64,000 nt of DNA from CAYUQT01 sp964596165 (GCA_964596165.1 CAZQTW010000034.1:3234-67233), one strand, 5' to 3'. Numbered from the stretch's first letter, positions 23,994 through 33,185 are shown. Numbers and translations are program-made. Notes: generated by a model not told the origin, from the sequence alone.

Positions 23994-25286
23994 GTGTACG
24001 CCCACCGTGACGAACCCGTATCATCCGACAAGCTCCGACGAGGTGAGCGGCTCTTGCTGGCCGAATCCGGATTCGCACGGGCGATGGGGAGTTCGACGAG
24101 CGGGCTCTATCTGACCGGCTTTGCGCTGGCCCTCGGCGCGAACGAGCTCCAGGTGGGCAAACTGGCCGGGGCCGTCTTCGTTGGCGGTGCGCTGCAGTTC
24201 CTGGTCGTGCCCAGCCTGAGTTGGGTTGGGTCGCGTCGGTGGTTTTGCATCACCTGCCTCGGGATCACGAGGGTCCTGCGATTCGCTGTCGCCGCCACGC
24301 CGCTGCTCTTCCTCTGGGGGCTCACACCGTCAACCCTGATCTGGCTCATCTACGGACTGCTCCTGCTCAGCGCGATCACGGGTACGGCCGCCGAGACCGT
24401 GCGGCAAAGTTGGATGACCGATCTCGTCCCCGGCGCTCACCTGGGTCGATACCTCGGCTGGCGTTCGGCGATCGGCAGCAGGGCGGGCATCGTGGCCGCC
24501 CTCTTGTACTCGCACTTCCTGGAAGTATGGCGAGGGAGCGGTCATCAGACGCTCACCGGTTTTCAAACGCTCATCGTCTTTGCAACGTTTTTGGGCGTGA
24601 TCGGGTTGTTCTGCCTCGCCAAGGCCCCCGAGCCTCCCATGCCGGAGGCAACAACGAAAACCGGCGCAGTGAGCGGCTTCTCACTGCCCTTCAGGGACAA
24701 GCGGTTTTGCGCGTTTATGGTCTTCCAGTGTGCGTGGGTGTTCTCGGTGGGCATCGGAGGAATGTTCTTTCACCTCTACATGCTCGACTACCTGCAACTC
24801 CGTCACCGGCCGATGGGATATGTCTGGGTGGCCGCCACGGACATCCTCAGCGAGATCCTTTCAATGGCCATGGCGCCGGTCTGGGGCTATCTCGCCGATC
24901 GGTGGGGGACCAAGCGGATGCTGCTGCTCGCCGCCGGCATCATCGCAGTCTATCCGCTGCTGTGGATTCCGATTACCCCCGGTTTGTGGCCGCTCGTCTT
25001 CGTGGTGGTGATCGCTCAACTCGCCAACAGCGGCATGGAGGTTGGCCCGATGACGCTGGCCATGCAACTCGCGCCGCAACCACACCGGTCGGTCTACCTG
25101 AGCATGTACCGGAGTCTGGCGTGTGTCATGATGGCAGTGGCCCCCGTGGTGGGGGGAGCTATCGCCTTACGGCTGGGCCCGTCGGCCTGGGTTCTTGGCA
25201 CATTTGCGTTTACGGGACTGCATGTGGTGTTTATGCTCAGTGCGGCGGGTCGTCTGGGAAGCCTCCTGTTGCTGCGGCGGGTTTGA
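23994..25286 (+). CDS. MFS transporter
   Basis: A protein of about 430 residues with roughly 12 hydrophobic helices in two halves, separated by a polar loop near residue 215 (KAPEPPMPEATTKTG). The first helix region reads STSGLYLTGFALALGANELQ, and the second half has WGYLADRWGTKRMLLL, an A-like motif (G-x-LADRxGxKR) typical of the major facilitator superfamily. The substrate cannot be inferred. The start is uncertain: GTG at 23994 places about 25 polar residues (RRGERLLLAESGFARAMG) before the first helix, matching the usual layout, but the ribosome site is weak, and a downstream ATG within the first helix would truncate it. It may be co-transcribed with the TPR-STAS gene 158 bases downstream. 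Confidence 0.75.
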   Translation: MYAHRDEPVSSDKLRRGERLLLAESGFARAMGSSTSGLYLTGFALALGANELQVGKLAGAVFVGGALQFLVVPSLSWVGSRRWFCITCLGITRVLRFAVAATPLLFLWGLTPSTLIWLIYGLLLLSAITGTAAETVRQSWMTDLVPGAHLGRYLGWRSAIGSRAGIVAALLYSHFLEVWRGSGHQTLTGFQTLIVFATFLGVIGLFCLAKAPEPPMPEATTKTGAVSGFSLPFRDKRFCAFMVFQCAWVFSVGIGGMFFHLYMLDYLQLRHRPMGYVWVAATDILSEILSMAMAPVWGYLADRWGTKRMLLLAAGIIAVYPLLWIPITPGLWPLVFVVVIAQLANSGMEVGPMTLAMQLAPQPHRSVYLSMYRSLACVMMAVAPVVGGAIALRLGPSAWVLGTFAFTGLHVVFMLSAAGRLGSLLLLRRV

Positions 25287-25444
25287 GAATCGCCCGTTGA
25301 GAGGGACGGGGTGATCGGGCGTTGGGTGTCCGACCGGGACGATCGGGGTTATGATGGGTGCACGCGGTCCTCGCTTCGCCCCGGGCCGAGCGGATGGCGA
25401 TCGAGCGTGTCAGGGGTCTGCGGGCAGGACGCCAACGGAACGCT

Positions 25445-26179
25445 ATGGACGTAAATCCCGAACCCAAACAAGGCGCGGAAGGCGAGATCGACAGTCCTGA
25501 TCCGCCCACTCAACTCCGTCTGGCAAACGATCTGTTTCAACAAGGCGAATACTCGAAGGCCGTCGCCGCCGCTCAACGGGCACTGCAATTGGGCCTGGAT
25601 ACGCCTGAGGCCAGGTTGCTGTTGGGAAAGGCGTGGGGGGCCCAAGGATATCCCATTCAAGCGGCATTTCAGTTCAGACAGCTCCTCAGTCGCCACCCGG
25701 ACCATGCGGAGGCGGCTGCCTGCCACGAATCCGTCCGGCGGATTGTGGCTGCCGTCGATGCAATTCGTTCCACCAACCCCAGGGAGCTGCAAATCGACAT
25801 CCGTCGGAATGTGATTATTATCACATTGGTCGGCATGATGGCGCCGTACACCGATGATGAGGACCTGCGCGGCGGTTTCGATCGCCTGACGATGGCCATT
25901 GCCCGCCTGCTGCAACTGGGACTGACGGGGTGCGTCGTCGATCTGACGCATGTCCATTTCGTCACGTCGTTCTTTCTGGGAATGCTCCTCGAATGGCGTC
26001 GCCGGATCTACGCCGAGGGGCGAGTCATGGCCGTATGCGTGACGCGGCCGGAAATCCATGACCTGCTCGCGTCGTCGCGCATCAGTCGGTTGATGCCGCT
26101 CATCGGCACCATGGAACAGGCGATTCAATACGTCAGGGCGGCGTCGGGAAAACAGGAGGATCGTCATGATGGGTCATAG
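25445..26179 (+). CDS. TPR-STAS domain protein
   Basis: A 244-residue cytoplasmic protein. Residues about 20-95 form two TPR-like helix pairs (LANDLFQQGEYSKAVAAAQR, ARLLLGKAWGAQGYPIQAAF). Residues about 120-235 form a STAS-like domain: NVIIITLVGMMAPYTDDEDL, a helix, then CVVDLTHVHFVTSFFLGMLL, where the Ser in VTSFFLG is at the site phosphorylated in SpoIIAA-type anti-sigma antagonists. Such proteins take part in partner-switching regulation. No anti-sigma kinase or phosphatase is adjacent. Start 25445 was chosen because residues before it (to 25358) are Arg-rich and unlike the family; its ribosome site is weak. The last 14 bases overlap the next gene. Confidence 0.65.
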   Translation: MDVNPEPKQGAEGEIDSPDPPTQLRLANDLFQQGEYSKAVAAAQRALQLGLDTPEARLLLGKAWGAQGYPIQAAFQFRQLLSRHPDHAEAAACHESVRRIVAAVDAIRSTNPRELQIDIRRNVIIITLVGMMAPYTDDEDLRGGFDRLTMAIARLLQLGLTGCVVDLTHVHFVTSFFLGMLLEWRRRIYAEGRVMAVCVTRPEIHDLLASSRISRLMPLIGTMEQAIQYVRAASGKQEDRHDGS

Positions 26180-27845
26180 TCCCCTGGTACGGACACTGGG
26201 CCTGCTGCTCTCCACGGGGTTCTTGCTGATGATCGGTCATGCGGCCCGATCCGACTCCGGCCTGGTCGCCCACTGGCCGCTGGCCGGTGACTGCAAAGAC
26301 CACTCCGGCAACGGAAACCACGGCCGGAATCACGGTGTCGATCTCACGGCTCCCGGACCCGACGGCAAACCGAGCACGGCGGCACGATTCGACGGCCGCG
26401 ATGACTACATTGAGGTCGAGCCGAGCCCGTCCTTGTCGCTCGGGGCGAAGGACTTCTCGATCTCCGCGTGGGTGCACACGGCGGAGGATCTCGATGATGT
26501 CCTGGGGGACCTTGTCAGCAAGTACGATCCCGTCGCGCGCCGGGGCTTGAACTTCAACATCAAGATCCATGCCGGCGTAACGTCCTCTCAGTCCAACTAC
26601 CGAAACGTCGAGTTCGGTATAGACAACGGCAAGATCGAACAGCCGTGGACCGACTGCGGCCGGCCGGGTAACACGATCTACGTCTGCGCGCTGGCGGTCT
26701 GCGAGGGCCAACTCTACGCCGGGACCTACGAGCACGGTGAGAACGAGGCCGGGCACGTCTACCGTTACGCCGGGGGCAAGCAGTGGGAGGACTGCGGCAG
26801 TCCCGACAAGGCCAACGCGGTCTTCGCCCTGGCGGTGTACGGAGGCAAGCTGCACGCCGGGACCGCTCGGTACAACGCCGAAGGGTCGGCACTGACCCGG
26901 TCGCCGAATCAGAACGCCGGCGGGCGGGTCTATCGATACGAGGGCGACAAGAAATGGGTCGGTTGCGGCCGTCTCGGCGACGCCAACGAGACGTTCGGCA
27001 TGGCCGTGTACAAGGGCAAGCTCTACGCGATCCCGCTGTATTCGCCGGGGGTTTTCGAATTCGACGGCAAGGACCAGTGGAAGTTCGTCGGCATTCCCGG
27101 CGGCCGGCGGTCGATGGCGTTGGCCGTCTGGAACGGCCATCTCTACAGCACCGGCAACGGCGGCGCGGGCGTCTGGCGTTGGGAAGGGGGCGAACGCTGG
27201 AAGGACTGTGGCCGACAGGCCGACGAAACCCAGACCTACTCCGTGATGATCTACGAAGGCAACCTGTACGTGGGTACGTGGGCCCACGGCAGCGTCTTTC
27301 GCTATGACGGCGACACGACGTGGACCAGCATCGGCCGACTGGGCGAAGAACTCGAGGTCATGGGCGTGGCCGTCTACAACGGCAAGTTCTACGGGGGGAC
27401 GCTGCCGCTGGGTCAGGTCTACCGTCACGACGGGGGGACGACATGGACGTTGATGGGCAGGCTCGACATGACCCCGGACGTAAAGTACCGGCGCGTGTGG
27501 TCGATGGCGGTGTATCAGGGCAAGCTGTTCGCTGGGACGCTGCCTTCGGGACACGTGTGGTCGTTCGAGGCCGGCAAGAGCGCGACGTATGATCGTGAAC
27601 TCAAACCCGGCTGGCGCCACCTGGTCGGCGTCCGCGAGGGCAACAGGCTGAAGCTCTACATCGACGGAAAGCTTGCGGCAACCTCGGCGGCATTCGACCC
27701 GACGGACTACGACCTCTCGAACGACAAACCGCTGAAGATCGGCGTCGGTTCGCATGACTACTTCAACGGGTCCATGAGGGACGTGCGCGTTTACGGTCGG
27801 GCGCTCTCTGACAAGGAGATTACCGCGTTGCACGGAGGTCGGTAA
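26166..27845 (+). CDS. Secreted LamG-like protein interrupted by a seven-blade propeller
   Basis: A 559-residue exported protein. Signal peptide with a hydrophobic core LGLLLSTGFLLMIGHA. Residues about 34-150 are the first half of a LamG/concanavalin domain (GLVAHWPLAGD, DHSGNGNHG, RFDGRDDYIEV, FSISAWVH). Residues about 160-470 hold seven repeats of the type 'W-DCGRxG...ALAVYxGKLYAGT...GxVYRYxGG', one propeller blade each. Residues about 475-559 supply the missing LamG half (GWRHLVGVREGNRLKLYIDG, PLKIGVGSHDYFNGSM, VRVYGRALSDKEI). The propeller has therefore been inserted within a LamG fold. Start 26166 has GGAGGA five bases upstream and overlaps the TPR-STAS gene by 14 bases. It has no catalytic motif and is likely a glycan-binding or adhesion protein. 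Confidence 0.7.
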   Translation: MMGHSPLVRTLGLLLSTGFLLMIGHAARSDSGLVAHWPLAGDCKDHSGNGNHGRNHGVDLTAPGPDGKPSTAARFDGRDDYIEVEPSPSLSLGAKDFSISAWVHTAEDLDDVLGDLVSKYDPVARRGLNFNIKIHAGVTSSQSNYRNVEFGIDNGKIEQPWTDCGRPGNTIYVCALAVCEGQLYAGTYEHGENEAGHVYRYAGGKQWEDCGSPDKANAVFALAVYGGKLHAGTARYNAEGSALTRSPNQNAGGRVYRYEGDKKWVGCGRLGDANETFGMAVYKGKLYAIPLYSPGVFEFDGKDQWKFVGIPGGRRSMALAVWNGHLYSTGNGGAGVWRWEGGERWKDCGRQADETQTYSVMIYEGNLYVGTWAHGSVFRYDGDTTWTSIGRLGEELEVMGVAVYNGKFYGGTLPLGQVYRHDGGTTWTLMGRLDMTPDVKYRRVWSMAVYQGKLFAGTLPSGHVWSFEAGKSATYDRELKPGWRHLVGVREGNRLKLYIDGKLAATSAAFDPTDYDLSNDKPLKIGVGSHDYFNGSMRDVRVYGRALSDKEITALHGGR

Positions 27846-27874
27846 GGCGGACGTTGAATTCGAAGGGTGCGGCC

Positions 27875-28681
27875 GTGATCGATATCGATCAGTTGCCGAT
27901 TCCGGACTGGGGTCTGCACTGTCCTTCTTGTGGTGCAAGCTTGGCGGGTTTGCAGGACCATGTCTGCACCGCGTGCGGAAAAGCCTTCGACATTCGTGCA
28001 GTGCTTGAGACCCATCGACCCATCGCGGACATCGGCCTGACCTGCCCAATGTGCGGGTATCTCTTGACGGGCTTGATGGTTGACAGATGTCCGGAGTGTA
28101 ACACGGGGTTCTCGGTTCGCGACCTGATTGAGGAGCGCAGGTCGACTGCCGCCACCTATTCGCTGCAGTTGGGCGATCCGAGCGATCATCACATCAAGAA
28201 ACGTGAACCGGTATTCACCGGGCGCGAGCGCCCGCTGCCGAATTTCGGCTTGTCCTGTGGTCATTGTCGGGCGCCTCTGATGGGTGCACCGGAGGACTCC
28301 TGCCCGGCATGTGGCCGATCGTTTGATGTGTTCGCGGTGATCCCGGAGGGGGAGTGGGTGGACGTCTCCGCTTTTGTCCACCCGGGCTTCCTGAGTCTGG
28401 CCAAAGTCGCCCTCTACGGTAATGGTGTCCCCTACTTGATCGACAACGCTCGCCTCAACGTAATGTACGGTGGGAACCCGCCGGTTGCTTCGGGAAAGCT
28501 TCGCGTTCCCCGAAGCTTCTTCTTTGATGCTCTCCACACATTCGCGGCCGCAAATGAGCCGTCCCCCCTCTATGCACTGGTCGAGTGGATCTGTCCCGCA
28601 TGCCGCGAGGCCGTGCCCGCCGGCTTTGAGATCTGCTGGAACTGCGGCGCTTCTCACCCGGACTCGCCCCTCGACGAATGA
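27875..28681 (+). CDS. Protein with four zinc ribbons and a DUF2007-like domain
   Basis: A cytoplasmic protein of about 268 residues with four pairs of CxxC knuckles: CPSCG/CTACG, CPMCG/CPECN, CGHC/CPACG and, at the C-terminus, CPACR/CWNCG, enough for four zinc ions. Between the third and fourth ribbons (about residues 165-225) lies a segment (FVHPGFLSLAKVALYGNGVP, then YLIDN... and a later LRVPRSFFFDA) resembling DUF2007, a putative signal-transducing domain. No ATG is available; GTG at 27875 has GAAGGG about seven bases upstream, while TTG at 27854 is the longer option. It lies 29 bases after the LamG gene and may be co-transcribed. Function unknown; RNA, DNA or protein binding are all possible. 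Confidence 0.65.
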   Translation: MIDIDQLPIPDWGLHCPSCGASLAGLQDHVCTACGKAFDIRAVLETHRPIADIGLTCPMCGYLLTGLMVDRCPECNTGFSVRDLIEERRSTAATYSLQLGDPSDHHIKKREPVFTGRERPLPNFGLSCGHCRAPLMGAPEDSCPACGRSFDVFAVIPEGEWVDVSAFVHPGFLSLAKVALYGNGVPYLIDNARLNVMYGGNPPVASGKLRVPRSFFFDALHTFAAANEPSPLYALVEWICPACREAVPAGFEICWNCGASHPDSPLDE

Positions 28682-28751
28682 CGTCGAATCGGGTACCTAC
28701 CAGTAGCGGCTTCGGTCCTTCTAAGAGTCGACGACCCGGAGGAGCATGACG

Positions 28752-30332
28752 ATGATGGGCTACCTTGCGCTCTCGTTGGGGGCATTTCTTGCAGCGTCTG
28801 AGGCCAAGACCGGCGAGCCTTACGAACTCGCCGGCAAACGCCTGGTGTTCACAAGCTGGTACTACGTTCGACCGGGCGGCTTCGCCTGGGTGGACGATAA
28901 GGGCAACGGTGTGACGGTCGTCGGCGCGCAAGGGCCCTGGGAGGCACACTTCAGGCGGCACGACTATCCTCACGGCATCCGCATCGTCGTTGAGCCGGCG
29001 CAGAAGATCGGCCCGATCATCAACTGCGAGCGCCCGTGGGAGGGCAAAGGCGTCAACATCGGCACACTGATTCACCATGAGGGCAAGTACAAGGGGTGGG
29101 GCGGATCTCAGGCGGCCGACGGGCGCAAGTACGCCTGCTACTTCGAGTCGAAGGACGGCATGAAGTGGGAGCGGCCGAATCTGGGCCTCGTCGAATTCGG
29201 CGGCAACAAGGACAACAACCTCCTGGAAACCGGTCCGGGGACGGTCTTCGTCGATCCGGCCGGTCCGCCCGAGGAACGTTACAAGGCCGTCAGCGAGGGC
29301 GATGTCGATCCCAAGGTCGTCGAGGAGTTCCGCAAGCGTCGCCCCGATGCGTACGAGCATCGCGCCTGGCGGGCCGACGTGGGCAAATACTTCGGCGTGC
29401 TGGGGGCGGTGTCACCCGATGGGTTCCGATGGCGCCGCCTGGATTTCCCGTTGTCGATCGAGCATTGCGACACGCAGGTGGTGGCCTATTACGATCAGCA
29501 GCTCCGCAAGTACGTCGTTTACACGCGCAACTGGATGGTGGGACCGATGTCAGCCAAGTTCCCGGACGAGCGGGGCCTGAGGTGGCTGAATGTAGGACGT
29601 CGGTCCATTGGCCGGACCGAGAGCGACAACTTCCGCGAATTCCCGCTCTCGAATGTCATTCTGGAGCCGGGACCCGGCCTTCTACCGTCCGACACGCTTT
29701 ACACCAACTGCAAGACAACAATTCCCGGGGCGCCGGACCAGCATCTGCTCTTCCCGACCATATGGCATACCAGCGACGATTCATGCAGCGTCGTCGTGGC
29801 ATCGAGCCATAACGGCAAGATCTGGCAGTGGCTGCCCGGTGAGCCTGTCCTTAGAACGGGCCCGTTCGGCGCGTGGGATGGCGGCTGCCTCTTTGCCTCA
29901 CCCAACCTTGTCGAGTTGCCGAACGGCGATTTCGTGTTGCCCTACACAGGCTACATCTTCCCGCACAAGTACCCGCGAGGTCAGTGGAAGTTCCAGACAG
30001 GCTATGCCGTCTGGCCGAAGGGCCGCCTGGCGGCGATCGAAGCGGTGGATCGCGGCGAGTTCGCGACCGTGGGGATTGTCCCGCCGGGACGGAAGCTCCG
30101 AATCAATGCACTGACCCAAAGGGCGGGAAGCATTCTCGTCGAGGTCGTCGGACAGAACGGCCAGCCTATTGCCGGGCGCACATTCGCCGACGCAAAGCCG
30201 ATCATCGGCGATCAGCCCAAGGCAGTCATTGCCTGGAAGGGTACGGACGATCTCGGGCACAAAGACGGTGAGTACATCTACCTGCGATTCCAATTGGAGA
30301 AGGCAAAACTCTTCGGCCTGGAGTTTGAGTGA
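28752..30332 (+). CDS. Secreted five-blade propeller protein (GH32/GH43-like fold)
   Basis: An exported protein of about 526 residues with a weak signal peptide (MGYLALSLGAFLAASEA). The body shows propeller blades with KYKGWGG, ACYFESKDGMKWERP, RYKAVSEGD, VSPDGFRW, YVVYTRNWM, SVVVASSHNGKIWQW and NGDFVLPYTGY, as in GH32/GH43/GH62-like five-blade glycan enzymes. The C-terminal 80 residues (GRKLRINAL...GTDDLGHKDGEYIYL and a final LFGLEFE) form a beta-sandwich like the one that ends the protein encoded at 33186. Three in-frame ATGs lie together (28746, 28752, 28755); 28752 is best spaced from GGAGGAG. No catalytic acidic triad can be confirmed, so the activity is uncertain. Confidence 0.65.
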   Translation: MMGYLALSLGAFLAASEAKTGEPYELAGKRLVFTSWYYVRPGGFAWVDDKGNGVTVVGAQGPWEAHFRRHDYPHGIRIVVEPAQKIGPIINCERPWEGKGVNIGTLIHHEGKYKGWGGSQAADGRKYACYFESKDGMKWERPNLGLVEFGGNKDNNLLETGPGTVFVDPAGPPEERYKAVSEGDVDPKVVEEFRKRRPDAYEHRAWRADVGKYFGVLGAVSPDGFRWRRLDFPLSIEHCDTQVVAYYDQQLRKYVVYTRNWMVGPMSAKFPDERGLRWLNVGRRSIGRTESDNFREFPLSNVILEPGPGLLPSDTLYTNCKTTIPGAPDQHLLFPTIWHTSDDSCSVVVASSHNGKIWQWLPGEPVLRTGPFGAWDGGCLFASPNLVELPNGDFVLPYTGYIFPHKYPRGQWKFQTGYAVWPKGRLAAIEAVDRGEFATVGIVPPGRKLRINALTQRAGSILVEVVGQNGQPIAGRTFADAKPIIGDQPKAVIAWKGTDDLGHKDGEYIYLRFQLEKAKLFGLEFE

Positions 30333-30383
30333 GACAAACCAAGGTTGTCCGGCCGCCCTTGAGCCCGGTAGATGAAGGACGGA

Positions 30384-31484
30384 TCAGCCTGGGCGTTTTG
30401 TTCCGACCTCTTCGTAGGTCCAGGCGGGCTCAAACCCAGCCGGGAGTTTGAGCACGGGGCCATCCTTGGTGTTGGGGTGGACCTTTCGTAGTCGTTCGCT
30501 GCGGCCGCCGATCGTAGGGGTGTCGGCGAATCGTATGAGGCCCATATTGGTCACGGACATCATCGCGCCTACGCCGTCGAGGAGCATTCGAGAAAAGAGG
30601 ACATACTTGCCGTCCGGCGACAGCGTGCCGCCGTAGATGTGCCGCCCATCTTCGCCATAGAGCAGACGGGAACTCGACCCATCGCCATCGGCCATCCACA
30701 ACTGAGTCCAGGTCTGCTCATCCCCGTGACCACCGGGGTGATGAGAGAAGATGATGTGTTTGGAATCCGGAAACCAATCGGGCGTGCACTCCGAACCGCC
30801 CGGGGTGTCCTGTCCGAGCAGGCCGGCCATGTGCTGCCCGCCTTCTTTGAACTTCCTTATCGGATTGATTTCGCCTGTTTCCGCATTCATCCGGACAACA
30901 GTCCATTCCTCTCCGAAGGCGCTGCTCACGCCGCAGAACCATTTGCCGTCGGGCGACCAGTAGAGTTGTTGATAGATTCTCTTTCGGGGCAACTGGCGAA
31001 CCACCTTCTTCGTGGCCAGGTCGATGATCTCGATTCCCTTCATCGTCAGGCATGAGACCTGCTTGCCGTCCGGCGACCACGCTGCCCAGGGGAATTCACC
31101 TTCTTTGCCCAGCTCGACCGGATCGGATCCGTCGGCGTTGGCGAGGATCACGTGGCCCTGAAAACCCCAGCGGTTGTAATGGATAGGGGTGGCCGTCGAG
31201 ATGCGTCGGTAGAGCACCTTCTTGCCGTCGGGCGAGAAGCGGGGCGCCCCCTCGTTGAAGCCCGGCGTCTGAGTGATGTTCCTGCTCTCCGTGCCGTCCG
31301 GGCGCATCAGGAAGAGGTCCATATCGCCCTTCGACGTCGGGGCTCCGTACATGATCCATCCCTTCGAGCGGACTTCTCGGGCCAATTGCTCCAGCCACGA
31401 CTCAGCGGACGAGGGTGTTGGGTTCGAAAAAGGCTCCGCCGCAAGACCTGCCAGGAGGGCAAGACCGCATGGAATCGTAAACAT
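30384..31484 (-). CDS. Exported TolB-like (WD40/PD40) beta-propeller protein
   Basis: A 366-residue protein. Signal peptide with the hydrophobic core CGLALLAGLA. The mature part has repeated PD40 strands: FLMRPDGTESRNITQTPG, APRFSPDGKKVLYRR, AAWSPDGKQVSCL, LYWSPDGKWFCG, PDWFPDSKHIIFSHHPGG and TLSPDGKYVLFSR. This is the Tol-propeller pattern shared with oligogalacturonate lyases (PL22) and TolB. Start 31484 has GGAG seven bases upstream and lies 12 bases after the stop of the next propeller gene, so the two form an operon. The conserved His in SHHPGGHG could be catalytic, but no activity is proven. Confidence 0.7.
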   Translation of the reverse strand: MFTIPCGLALLAGLAAEPFSNPTPSSAESWLEQLAREVRSKGWIMYGAPTSKGDMDLFLMRPDGTESRNITQTPGFNEGAPRFSPDGKKVLYRRISTATPIHYNRWGFQGHVILANADGSDPVELGKEGEFPWAAWSPDGKQVSCLTMKGIEIIDLATKKVVRQLPRKRIYQQLYWSPDGKWFCGVSSAFGEEWTVVRMNAETGEINPIRKFKEGGQHMAGLLGQDTPGGSECTPDWFPDSKHIIFSHHPGGHGDEQTWTQLWMADGDGSSSRLLYGEDGRHIYGGTLSPDGKYVLFSRMLLDGVGAMMSVTNMGLIRFADTPTIGGRSERLRKVHPNTKDGPVLKLPAGFEPAWTYEEVGTKRPG

Positions 31485-31496
31485 GGCCGCACTCCA

Positions 31497-32888
31497 TCAG
31501 AACCCGCGAACGAGGTACGCCTGAAGCAGCCCCGACTCGTCGGAGTTGAACAGTCCCATTGTGCCGTCGGGCGAGAGAAACGGGTGAATATGGGCTTCGC
31601 CCTTGCAAGACGATCGAGGCCTCAGCAGGCATCGGACATTGTTCAGCGGATCCTGTCCCGGTCTACCCAACTCGGCCACGTAGACCTGAGCTTCCTTGTT
31701 AAACGGGCCTCCGTCCGAGATGAGCCGGCGTCCGGCGATGTCCTTGCCGAAGTGGTAAAAGTGAGGATTGGGGAATGACCGCGATAAGTCGTTCCGCACG
31801 CCGCCCGGGGTCTTGATGCCCACGTGGCCCGCATGCGGCGCGGCACGCCCTTCGATCAGTGGCGCCTCCGGCGGCTTCAGCGTGCCGGTGCTCGTGATCG
31901 CCCACGTATCTCGTCCCCGCCAACACTGGTGCCCTTGGCAGTGCTCGTTGCCGTCGCGGCCCCAGGGCATGTCGCGGAACTCCGAGCCGTCGTCGCGGAT
32001 AACGTGAATGTCGGCCCCCACGCCGCTCACCAGACAGGTGATCGATCCGCGGGCATCATAGGCGCAACCGTGGTTTTCCTGGATGAGAATGTCGCGAGAG
32101 GCCCGCGGATCGGTGCTGCGGCAGTACTGAGGATGCATATTGCACCACGTGGGTCCATGGATCACCGCTTGCACCGTCGCCGAGACCAGGTCAAAGACCA
32201 TCAGCCCCCACGGGGCATTCTTGGTCTTGCCGTCGCCGAAGAAGGCCGAGAGCGCGATCCGCTTGCCGTCGGAAGAGATGGTTGAAAGAGGATAGATCTC
32301 GCTGGGGCGAAACCGTGTGCCGGGCAGCGCCTTGTCGACGACGAGGATCGTACGGCGGTCGGTGCCGTCGAGGTTCACCCGATTGAGCGTCAGCCGTCCT
32401 CCTCCCGGTTCTGTCTCATCGACAAAATAGTACACGTATTTGCCGTCGGGTGAAACGGAAGCGGCCGTCGCGCCGGTCTCGTGAGTAATCGGCTGCAAGG
32501 CGAAGTCGTCCTCGATGTCGCAAAGCAAATACTGATGCTTCGGGTCATCCTTGCTGCCCCCGTGCGCCGTGGCCGAGCGATGCAGGACGAATCGCTTGGA
32601 GTCCGGCGTAAAGACCTGGGCCTCCATGTAGAGGTGTGAGGCCGGTACGTCGGCCTCCGTTGTCAGTTGGATGACCTCCAGCTCCTTGGGCGAGTCCTTG
32701 TCAAGAAGATCCGGCCGAACCTTGCGTGCGGGCTGTCTCTTCGTACGCCGAATAGCCTGCCCCGCTCGGCTCCGCGAGGGATGCGTGACGGAACTCGCAA
32801 CGACACCACCGCAGGCGACCACGGCTTGCGTCACAAAACGCCTCCGCGAAATGCCGGCCGACTGACGCCGGGGAGTCCTCCTAGCCAT
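31497..32888 (-). CDS. Tat-exported propeller protein, oligogalacturonate-lyase (PL22)-like
   Basis: A 463-residue protein with a twin-arginine signal (ISRRRFVTQAVVACGG). The mature part is a seven-blade-like propeller: VFTPDSKRFVLHR, ATAASVSPDGKYVYYFVDET, TISSDGKRIALSAFFGD, a middle block NMHPQYCRSTDPRASRDILI, HCQGHQCWRGRDTWAIT, and the last blade AHIHPFLSPDGTMGLFNSDE. Blades ending 'H-HP-FSPDG..V.F.SD..G...VYLV' are characteristic of PL22 oligogalacturonate lyases, which use Mn and a His/Gln set. Start 32888 has GGAGG eight bases upstream. It is the first gene of a two-gene unit with the TolB-like protein, and diverges from the PA14 propeller gene. PL22-like function fits the glycan-degrading neighbourhood but needs alignment. 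Confidence 0.65.
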   Translation of the reverse strand: MARRTPRRQSAGISRRRFVTQAVVACGGVVASSVTHPSRSRAGQAIRRTKRQPARKVRPDLLDKDSPKELEVIQLTTEADVPASHLYMEAQVFTPDSKRFVLHRSATAHGGSKDDPKHQYLLCDIEDDFALQPITHETGATAASVSPDGKYVYYFVDETEPGGGRLTLNRVNLDGTDRRTILVVDKALPGTRFRPSEIYPLSTISSDGKRIALSAFFGDGKTKNAPWGLMVFDLVSATVQAVIHGPTWCNMHPQYCRSTDPRASRDILIQENHGCAYDARGSITCLVSGVGADIHVIRDDGSEFRDMPWGRDGNEHCQGHQCWRGRDTWAITSTGTLKPPEAPLIEGRAAPHAGHVGIKTPGGVRNDLSRSFPNPHFYHFGKDIAGRRLISDGGPFNKEAQVYVAELGRPGQDPLNNVRCLLRPRSSCKGEAHIHPFLSPDGTMGLFNSDESGLLQAYLVRGF

Positions 32889-33185
32889 GCCCGATGCCTC
32901 CTGCCCCGTATGGCGTTCTGCTCCTGCCTACCCGCGACCGCACGGGGCCCCTGATGCGTGGGCATTGTAACCCCGTGGGGTTTCAATGCATACGTACGGA
33001 TCCATGTCCTTCTGGGGCCACAGGGCGTACGATTGCACGCATCAGGCGATGCATGTCCCTCCTGCGGCGCGAGATTGCCTGCTTCTGTGCGTGTCTGTGA
33101 TGTTCGTTTTATCAGGAGCGGCCATTTGACATCACGTTTGGCACAAGGCAGCATACACATACAGCACGGATAGTGGGAGACTCGA
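32889..33185. promoter_or_regulatory. 297-bp divergent promoter region
   Basis: This spacer lies between two outward-facing propeller genes. For the plus-strand gene a perfect -35 hexamer TTGACA sits at 33126-33131, but the matching -10 is unclear (the GCATAC/CATACA region near 33150-33157). It would place the start of transcription about 25 bases before the ATG at 33186. No clear promoter was found for the minus-strand pair. Small inverted runs (CCCCGTGGGG near 32975) are present. No gene was seen here. Confidence 0.35.

Noticed and set aside
26133..28049. 638-codon minus-strand frame opposite the LamG-propeller gene
   Set aside because: Repeated words in it simply mirror the propeller repeats on the other strand.
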